Below are positions 33,271 through 38,118 of a stretch of DNA of 38,118 bases, piece by piece. Location: NCBI GenBank assembly GCA_964534315.1, contig CAZHOV010000034.1, positions 1 through 38,118 on the forward strand, given 5' to 3'. The notes under the pieces are model-generated. The model was not told where the DNA came from, did not search any database, and saw only the letters and a program-made list of their open reading frames with translations. Made by a program: the position numbers and the translations under genes. Position 1 is the stretch's first letter; each line of letters starts with the position of its first letter. The DNA is from CAZHOV01 sp964534315 (lineage in GTDB: Bacteria; Bacteroidota; Bacteroidia; Chitinophagales; Saprospiraceae).

Positions 33271-34440
33271 ATGGCCTTCTGGGCCTTTGGCCTGGGGTAT
33301 TTCATCAGTAGCGCGATTCAGATTTTTATCACTAAAGATCAGATGAAAGCTTCGATGGGGGCTTCGGAAGCTAAGGGCGTATTGCTGGGTACATTCTTTG
33401 GTTTTATCAGCAGCTCGTGCAGTTTTGCCGCCCTGGCCACCACCAAAGCTTTGCTGAAGAAGAAAGCCGGTTTTATACCATCCATGGCCTTCTTGCTGGC
33501 TTCTACCAATCTGGTGATTGAGTTGGGAATCGTGATCTCCATCTTTCTATCCTGGCAGTTTATTGTGGGAGAATATGTAGGCGGTATTTTATTGATCTTG
33601 CTAGCCTGGCTGATCATTAAACTGACTCGCCCGAAAAAGCTGATTGATCAAACCTACAAACGACTGGGGGCTCATGATGAAGAAGTGGAACAAACAGAAA
33701 GCTGGAAAGATAAAATACGTTCTAAAAAAATCTGGCGACAAATTGCCCGGCAGTACTTTATGGAGTGGGATATGGTCTGGAAGGATGTCACCATCGGCTT
33801 CACCCTGGCGGGCGTCATTGCTGCTTTTGTTCCGGCTTCCTTTTTTGAAACTTTATTTATCCATACAGGCGAACCCGGTACTAACCACGATTTTTGGTCG
33901 CTCCTACAGCATTCTGTTATTGGTCCGGTCGCGGCCTTTTGTACCTTTATCGGGTCGATGGGAAATATTCCCCTGGCTTCTCTGCTATACAGCAACGGCG
34001 TAAGTTTTGCCGGAATTATGGCGTTTATCTTTAGCGATTTGGTGGTCTTCCCGGTACTGCGAATCAACGCCGCTTATTATGGTTGGAAAATGTCGCTGTA
34101 TATTGCTTTCGTCTTATTTGGAGCATTGGTTATTACCTCGCTTTTGTTACATTACGGAATGGATCTGGCCGGTTGGCTGCCCCAAAGCACCGGTATTGAC
34201 ACCCATGAACGGCAATATTTTAAGATAGACTATACCCTGTTTTTAAATATCGCGTTTTTACTGCTCTCTCTTTTACTGGCCTACCTGGCTTTTTGGAAAA
34301 AAAGTGATCACCACCACGAAGAACATGATCACGATCATGGAAGCGATAAAGGGATTGTTGATATTGTATTGAAATACCTGGCATATCTTTCTTATGGTTG
34401 GCTCCTGGTGGGGATTATTTTAATATTAACTGAGGTTTGA
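33271..34440 (+). CDS. Predicted permease (YraQ/ArsP-like, DUF318)
   Basis: A 389-residue inner-membrane protein with about ten transmembrane segments. Family marks are the two matching motifs, SSSCSFAALATTKALLKKKAG and GSMGNIPLASLLYSNGVSFAG, of the YraQ/ArsP_2 permease family, which includes organoarsenical exporters; substrate unknown. A His-rich cytoplasmic loop (HHHEEHDHDHG) suggests metal binding. The ATG at 33271 lies within the first transmembrane helix: in-frame codons upstream to 33181 read as coding (FFPTYTEAVTTSLGFFW), but contain no ATG, GTG or TTG. The true start may be a rare codon such as ATT at 33205, or the 5' end may have been lost in the same rearrangement that damaged the upstream genes. 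Confidence 0.8.
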   Translation: MAFWAFGLGYFISSAIQIFITKDQMKASMGASEAKGVLLGTFFGFISSSCSFAALATTKALLKKKAGFIPSMAFLLASTNLVIELGIVISIFLSWQFIVGEYVGGILLILLAWLIIKLTRPKKLIDQTYKRLGAHDEEVEQTESWKDKIRSKKIWRQIARQYFMEWDMVWKDVTIGFTLAGVIAAFVPASFFETLFIHTGEPGTNHDFWSLLQHSVIGPVAAFCTFIGSMGNIPLASLLYSNGVSFAGIMAFIFSDLVVFPVLRINAAYYGWKMSLYIAFVLFGALVITSLLLHYGMDLAGWLPQSTGIDTHERQYFKIDYTLFLNIAFLLLSLLLAYLAFWKKSDHHHEEHDHDHGSDKGIVDIVLKYLAYLSYGWLLVGIILILTEV

Positions 34441-34587
34441 TTTTAATAAAAATAAAAAGCCTCTTCCGCGCCCCTTTATCACCGAAAGCTTGCGTTGACC
34501 AGATAGTTTGTTTTAAAACATTGATTATCAGAGTGTAAAAATCCGAATCTTACGTAAATCTTAAACTATCGAAGCTCAAAACAGATT

Positions 34588-34951
34588 CAGAGAAAAGGCC
34601 TTTGTTTTTCAAGTAGGCGTATATCTTGATATTCTATTTATTGCATAAGTCCAATTCCCATCGGAAAAGAGACCGTTGTTTTCCAAGTAAGCGAAGATTA
34701 TGATAATCTATCTATGGCATAAGTTCAATTCCCATCGGAAAAGAGACCGTTGTTTTCCAAGTAAGCGAAGATTATNNNNNNNNNNNNNNNNNNNNNNNNN
34801 NNNNNNNNNNNNNNNNNNNNNNNNNNNNNNNNNNNNNNNNNNNNNNNNNNNNNNNNNNNNNNNNNNNNNNNNNNNAGCGAAGATTATGATAATCTATCTA
34901 TGGAACAAGTTCAATTCCCATCGGAAAAGATGCCGGTGTTTTCAAGTAAGC
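34588..34951. repeat. 74-bp tandem repeat array
   Basis: Head-to-tail copies with a period of 74: 34588-34661 (degenerate), 34662-34735, 34736 onward into the N gap, then 34876-34921 and a partial last copy to 34951. The unit carries AATTCCCATCGGAAAAGA and a small palindrome GATTATGATAATC. The whole unit is conserved, so there are no unique spacers and it is not CRISPR; 74 is not a multiple of 3, so it is not coding. The preceding 34441-34587 shows no gene. Confidence 0.85.
34776..34875. other. 100-N assembly gap inside the 74-bp array
   Basis: The 12-nt AGCGAAGATTAT flanks the gap on both sides, so the array copy number is unresolved. Confidence 0.9.
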
Positions 34952-35016
34952 GCGTAGCGATTACAACCTCTGTAGCCAAATTAATATAGCCAATTGACCA
35001 GGCGCATAGCGACTGG
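34946..35016. repeat. Two covarying hairpins with CGCRTAGCG core
   Basis: GTAAGCGCGTAGCGATTAC (34946-34964) and CCAGGCGCATAGCGACTGG (34998-35016) share the core GCGC[GA]TAGCGA. The outer arms differ (GTAA/TTAC versus CCAG/CTGG) but remain complementary. Both are followed by ACCTC. The first overlaps the end of the 74-bp array. Confidence 0.8.
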
Positions 35017-35169
35017 CACCTCCACGGGTAGGTTGACCTATTTCCATTGATCATATCCACATATGTATGGGGAATCCTCCTTTCGTTTGGTATCAGTCCC
35101 TACGGGCCTGTAATATTGGGGAGTAAGAAAATTGGGAATTCTCGTAGGGCAAATGGAAATGAAATGATA

Positions 35170-35213
35170 ATGAAAAGTAAATGAAAAAGAAATGAAAAAG
35201 AAATGAAAATTTA
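35170..35213. repeat. 11-mer tandem repeat (ATGAAAAAGAA)x4
   Basis: Four direct 11-nt units: ATGAAAAGTAA, ATGAAAAAGAA twice, ATGAAAATTTA. Nothing else is seen in 35017-35319; a minus-strand frame of 80 codons through it is low-complexity and is not considered a gene. Confidence 0.85.
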
Positions 35214-35319
35214 ATGATGGCGACACTTCTGGACTACCTGATTGCCTTATAATCTCCAACGTTTTCCCATAAAAAACCATCTCTCCACCTTTATATCAAC
35301 TAAAGTCGGCACTACTTCA

Positions 35320-35327
35320 TATCTTTG
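35320..35327 (+). promoter_or_regulatory. -7 box TATCTTTG of the MATE gene
   Basis: A perfect TAnnTTTG. Transcription would start near 35334, giving a leader of about 60 nt that includes the heptamer tract at 35363-35390. No clear -33 element. Confidence 0.6.
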
Positions 35328-35362
35328 CCCCCTCAAAAAAGAAGGTTCTTTCACTGTTCACC

Positions 35363-35390
35363 TTCATTATTCATTATTCATTATTCATTG
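35363..35390. repeat. Heptamer tandem repeat (TTCATTA)x4 in the MATE leader
   Basis: Three TTCATTA plus one TTCATTG, ending 4 nt before the ATG at 35395. The reverse complement TAATGAA matches the family at 5917 and 4530. Confidence 0.9.
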
Positions 35391-35394
35391 CTAA

Positions 35395-36702
35395 ATGAGC
35401 GTTCCCAAGATCAATAAAGAGATCCTGCGCCTGGCTATTCCCAATATTTTGAGCAATATCTCAGTGCCTTTGCTCAGTTCGGTCGATACGGCCCTGATGG
35501 GACAGTTTTCGGAACTACATATCGGAGCTGTAGGTGTAGGGGCCATGATCTTCAATGTGATCTACTGGAACTTTGTATTCCTGCGCATGGGTACAACAGG
35601 CATCACGGCCCAGGCTTACGGGCGAAAAGATCCCTCGCAGATTGTCAATACCCTGGGAAGAGCTTTTTTGGTGGTGCTGATCATGGCAGGACTACTCCTT
35701 ATTTTTCAACAACCGATAGGTGAGGCAGCCATTTATATTATGAATGTATCGTCCGAACAGTATGACCTGGTAGCTACTTATTTCTATATAAGGATCTGGG
35801 CAGCACCAGCCTCATTGGGGCTTTATGCCATTATCGGTTGGTATTTTGGCATGCAAAATGCTTTTATTCCGCTATTATTGACCATTGTGATCAATGTGGT
35901 CAATATTGCGCTGAATTTCCTATTCATTTACTACTTTGACATGGATGTGGACGGGGTGGCTACCAGTACAGTGATTGCACAATACACGGGGCTATCACTT
36001 GGTTTGATCATCTTTTTTGCCAAATACGGTTCCTATTTGGAGCACCTCAAAAAGGCCGCTTTGTTAGAGGTAGAAAACCTGGTCAAATTTCTGTTGATCA
36101 ACCGGGATATTTTTGTTCGTACCATATGCATGACGATTGCCTATGGCACCTTTTTCAGTTGGTCGTCTAACGAAGGAGAGACGATGCTGGCAGTCAATGT
36201 GATCTTACTTCAATTTGTTTATTGGGTCACCTATGCGATTGACGGATTTGCTTTTGCAGCCGAGAGCCTGGTCGGCAAGTATGTAGGCGCCCAAAATGAT
36301 CAACGCCTTAAGTTATCGATCCGCCGAACCTTGCTTTGGGGATTTGGTGCCGGTGCTTTATTTGCGGCTATCTACCTCCTGGCACGTCACCCGCTGATCT
36401 CTATTTTCACGCAAGAGCAACCACTGGTCGACGCCCTTCTACCCTTCTTCTTTTGGGTAGTTCTCTTTCCGCTGGTCGGATTTATCTCTTTCATGTGGGA
36501 TGGCATCTTTGTCGGCCTGACCGCTTCCGTAGCCATGCGCAATAGCATGGCCCTCGCACTGGGTATTTTTCTAATCGTACTGTTTACCGCCTACCCGTAC
36601 CTGGGGAACCATGGTGTCTGGATGGCTCTCATATCCTTCCTTTTCGCCAGAGGGATTATTCAATGGGCTATGTATTGGAAATGGGGGAAAGAGTTGAGAT
36701 GA
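35395..36702 (+). CDS. MATE-family multidrug/Na+(H+) antiporter (DinF-like)
   Basis: A 435-residue inner-membrane exporter with twelve predicted helices. N-terminal KINKEILRLAIPNILSNIS and PLLSSVDTALMGQFSELHIGA are typical of the MATE DinF branch, followed by MGTTGITAQAYGRKD in the first half and the second-half counterpart DGFAFAAESLVGKYVGAQND. It exports drugs or metabolites against a cation gradient; the substrate is unknown. The ATG at 35395 follows a heptamer-repeat leader and a good -7 box, so it is probably monocistronic. The PPTase gene downstream is separated by 700 bp of repeats. Confidence 0.93.
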   Translation: MSVPKINKEILRLAIPNILSNISVPLLSSVDTALMGQFSELHIGAVGVGAMIFNVIYWNFVFLRMGTTGITAQAYGRKDPSQIVNTLGRAFLVVLIMAGLLLIFQQPIGEAAIYIMNVSSEQYDLVATYFYIRIWAAPASLGLYAIIGWYFGMQNAFIPLLLTIVINVVNIALNFLFIYYFDMDVDGVATSTVIAQYTGLSLGLIIFFAKYGSYLEHLKKAALLEVENLVKFLLINRDIFVRTICMTIAYGTFFSWSSNEGETMLAVNVILLQFVYWVTYAIDGFAFAAESLVGKYVGAQNDQRLKLSIRRTLLWGFGAGALFAAIYLLARHPLISIFTQEQPLVDALLPFFFWVVLFPLVGFISFMWDGIFVGLTASVAMRNSMALALGIFLIVLFTAYPYLGNHGVWMALISFLFARGIIQWAMYWKWGKELR

Positions 36703-36795
36703 TGGAGGGGGTATGAAGGATGAAATGGAAAATTTAATTATCAACCCACCATTTTAATGGGAGAACCCTACGATGCCTATTGCCACCATTTTTAG

Positions 36796-37046
36796 GCTTC
36801 CTTGATTTCTATATCAAGGTGCCCTGCACCATTCGTGATGGATCATTTTTCTATGCTATAAAGATTTTTGGTGCCCTGCACCAATCATAAGTTTTTTGTG
36901 GTGTTAACTCGCCAAATATTTGCTCCAGGGGAGCATAATATTGGTAGCGTTTTTAGTGCCCCCCAAATTGGAATGCTCCAGAGGAGCTTAATCTTTTCCC
37001 AAGCTTTAATGCTTCCTCGATTTCTATATCAAGGTGCGCTGCACTA
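36796..37046. repeat. Block of small hairpin repeats (GGTGC-CCT-GCACC and GCTCC-AG-GGAGC types)
   Basis: Two 36-nt direct copies (36796-36831 and 37011-37046, four differences) each carry the hairpin CTTGAT/ATCAAG followed by GGTGC..GCACC. Another GGTGC-CCT-GCACC lies at 36870-36882. GCTCC-AGG-GGAGC (36922-36934, followed by TTGGTAG) and GCTCC-AGA-GGAGC (36975-36987) are also present. No gene is seen in 36703-37403. Confidence 0.85.
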
Positions 37047-37092
37047 ATCCTTAAGTCTCACGAACCTATCTCGCCTTTGCTCTAATCTGCTG

Positions 37093-37193
37093 CTTTGGAT
37101 GTCTTCGTCCAAAGTAATCTTTGTGGTGCCTCTGGCACTTGTAAGCAGGGGGCGTAGAAATCTAGCGAGGATATTTTGGGTGCCAGAGGCACC
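37093..37193. repeat. Hairpin CTTTGGA/TCCAAAG and inverted pair GGTGCCTCTGGCAC / GTGCCAGAGGCACC
   Basis: A 7-bp hairpin at 37093-37114. GGTGCCTCTGGCAC (37125-37138) and its exact reverse complement (37180-37193) enclose 41 nt, and each copy is itself a small hairpin (GTGCC-TCT-GGCAC and GTGCC-AGA-GGCAC). Confidence 0.85.
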
Positions 37194-37202
37194 CGGAAAA
37201 AG

Positions 37203-37260
37203 GGTGGAGACGAGGACGTCTCCACCAGCAGAAAAAGGGTGGAGACGTCCTCGTCTCCAC
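37203..37260. repeat. Two mirror-oriented hairpins with complementary loops
   Basis: GGTGGAGACG-AGGA-CGTCTCCACC (37203-37226) and GTGGAGACG-TCCT-CGTCTCCAC (37239-37260). The stems are the same and each hairpin is the reverse complement of the other, so the loops AGGA and TCCT could pair. Confidence 0.9.
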
Positions 37261-37332
37261 TAGCAGAGGATAAAAGGGCTTCAGGTCTGCAAAATTCGAG
37301 CTCGTTTGATGAATAGAAAGGAGAGTAAACAA

Positions 37333-37356
37333 CTCAACAACTCAACAACTCAACAA
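37333..37356. repeat. Octamer repeat (CTCAACAA)x3
   Basis: Three direct copies, ending 6 nt before the -7 box of the PPTase gene. The same octamer is found at 64-79. Confidence 0.9.
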
Positions 37357-37362
37357 ATATCG

Positions 37363-37370
37363 TATCTTTG
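37363..37370 (+). promoter_or_regulatory. -7 box TATCTTTG of the PPTase gene
   Basis: A perfect TAnnTTTG, predicting a start near 37377 and a leader of about 27 nt. The octamer tract occupies the expected -33 region. Confidence 0.6.
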
Positions 37371-37403
37371 CTTTCTTTAAATTCCAAAAATATACAGCTT
37401 TAA

Positions 37404-38048
37404 ATGTCTCTTGTTTTAAAAAAAACGATACCCAAGCAGGGCCTACTTGGCTTATGGGCGATTGAGGAGGAGGAGTCTTATTTTAGGGAGTGCCTAGAAT
37501 TGTCCGCGCAGGAAAGGGCGGAGTTAGAGCAGATCAAAGGGCGGAGACGTAAAGAATGGCTGGCCGTCAGGTGGTTGTTGCATAATATGTCGGAGGGAAA
37601 TAAAAGAAATGATTGTCTGAAAGATCATTTTGGAAAGCCCTATATTCCCGATAGCCCTTATGAGATTTCGTTTAGTCATTCCCGCGGTATGGCAGCGGCA
37701 GTTGCCGCGCCCAGGATTTGTGGTATTGATATTCAGCAAATGGTAGATAAAATCCATCGTATTGCGCATAAATTTATGCGTAAAGAAGAGATGGATAGTC
37801 TTCAAACAGCCACCAAACTCGAACATCTACACGTCTACTGGGGAGCAAAAGAAGCGCTTTACAAAGCTTTCGGCAAACGAGAATTGGACTTCAAAGAAAA
37901 CATCTTTATCGAACCCTTCGTTTATAGATCATCCAACTACACCATCAAAGGAAGTATTCAAAAAAATAATGTCTACCAGAAGTTTGACCTCTGGTACGAA
38001 CCCATAGACGAGTACATGCTGGTGTATGGAATAAGAGGAGATAATTAA
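37404..38048 (+). CDS. 4'-phosphopantetheinyl transferase (Sfp type)
   Basis: Transfers phosphopantetheine from CoA to a serine of carrier proteins. The 214-residue length is in the Sfp range. Motifs seen: the metal-binding GIDIQ (usually GIDIE; here Gln replaces Glu) and WGAKEALYKAFG, the WxxKEAxxK signature, with FSHSRGMAAAV as the CoA-binding strand before them. No polyketide or NRPS genes are close, so the carrier protein may be the fatty-acid ACP or a genomically distant synthase. The Gln substitution at one metal ligand is unusual but is found in some members. It ends 70 bp before the window edge. Confidence 0.88.
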   Translation: MSLVLKKTIPKQGLLGLWAIEEEESYFRECLELSAQERAELEQIKGRRRKEWLAVRWLLHNMSEGNKRNDCLKDHFGKPYIPDSPYEISFSHSRGMAAAVAAPRICGIDIQQMVDKIHRIAHKFMRKEEMDSLQTATKLEHLHVYWGAKEALYKAFGKRELDFKENIFIEPFVYRSSNYTIKGSIQKNNVYQKFDLWYEPIDEYMLVYGIRGDN

Positions 38049-38118
38049 TTAGTCATGTGTATGTAAGTAGTAAGGCAAAAAAATTGGTAGAATAATTTTT
38101 TTAGGTTCAAATGAAAAT

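Noticed and set aside
34588..34951. CRISPR-like array
   Set aside because: The whole 74-bp unit is conserved; there are no unique spacers, and no cas genes are in the window.
35038..35280. 80-codon minus-strand frame
   Set aside because: Runs through the 11-mer repeat; Phe/Ser-rich low-complexity translation.

Overview
The window looks like a draft-genome scaffold from the phylum Bacteroidota, most likely a Saprospiria/Lewinella-like bacterium. Four things support this. Two very large secreted proteins end in type IX secretion (T9SS) C-terminal sorting domains. There are near-perfect TAnnTTTG -7 promoter boxes (28482-28489, 35320-35327, 37363-37370 and a doublet at 17830-17849). Shine-Dalgarno sequences are absent before almost all genes and the DNA is moderately AT-rich. 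Family order is conserved for ddl followed by a PASTA gene. The species call is an inference. Three runs of N (29213-29222, 30877-30976, 34776-34875) mark assembly joins, two of them inside tandem repeats.

Region 1-8275: tRNA methylase trmN6, a small HTH-like protein, a DUF72 protein overlapping polyphosphate kinase ppk1, tRNA hydroxylase miaE, a small outer-membrane-type protein, a caspase-like gene fragment cut off by a 115-bp inverted-repeat element, and a HAD phosphatase overlapping dinB. Region 8310-17850: a 1401-residue BNR-repeat T9SS protein, a PF09820-type AAA-ATPase/nuclease-fold protein, a Crp/Fnr regulator, an outer-membrane protein, a hairpin-repeat cluster, and the STAS-rnz operon. 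Region 18290-28500: clpC, infC with a non-AUG start, a rhodanese, a second T9SS protein, a PASTA membrane protein and a tandem fusion of two D-Ala-D-Ala ligases.

Region 28550-35390 is the accessory part. It holds a translationally coupled pair that looks like an orphan polymorphic-toxin GIY-YIG nuclease and its immunity protein, an HTH gene that runs into a 700-bp octamer/24-mer satellite, and two mutually truncated defence-type genes (STAND-like N-terminus joined to the C-terminal part of an RloA-like ATPase). It also holds a predicted YraQ/ArsP-type permease and a 74-bp tandem repeat with structured hairpins. Region 35395-38118 has a MATE exporter, about 700 bp of densely packed hairpin repeats, and a 4'-phosphopantetheinyl transferase.

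Functional links: ddl2-PASTA points to peptidoglycan synthesis and sensing; ppk1, clpC, dinB and Crp are stress and global-response functions; trmN6, miaE, rnz and infC are tRNA and translation functions. The most unusual items are the double ligase, the toxin-immunity pair, the chimeric defence remnants, and an exceptional density and variety of intergenic repeats (heptamers, octamers, 11-mers, 74-mers, covarying hairpins). No rRNA, tRNA, CRISPR array or intact insertion sequence was recognised.
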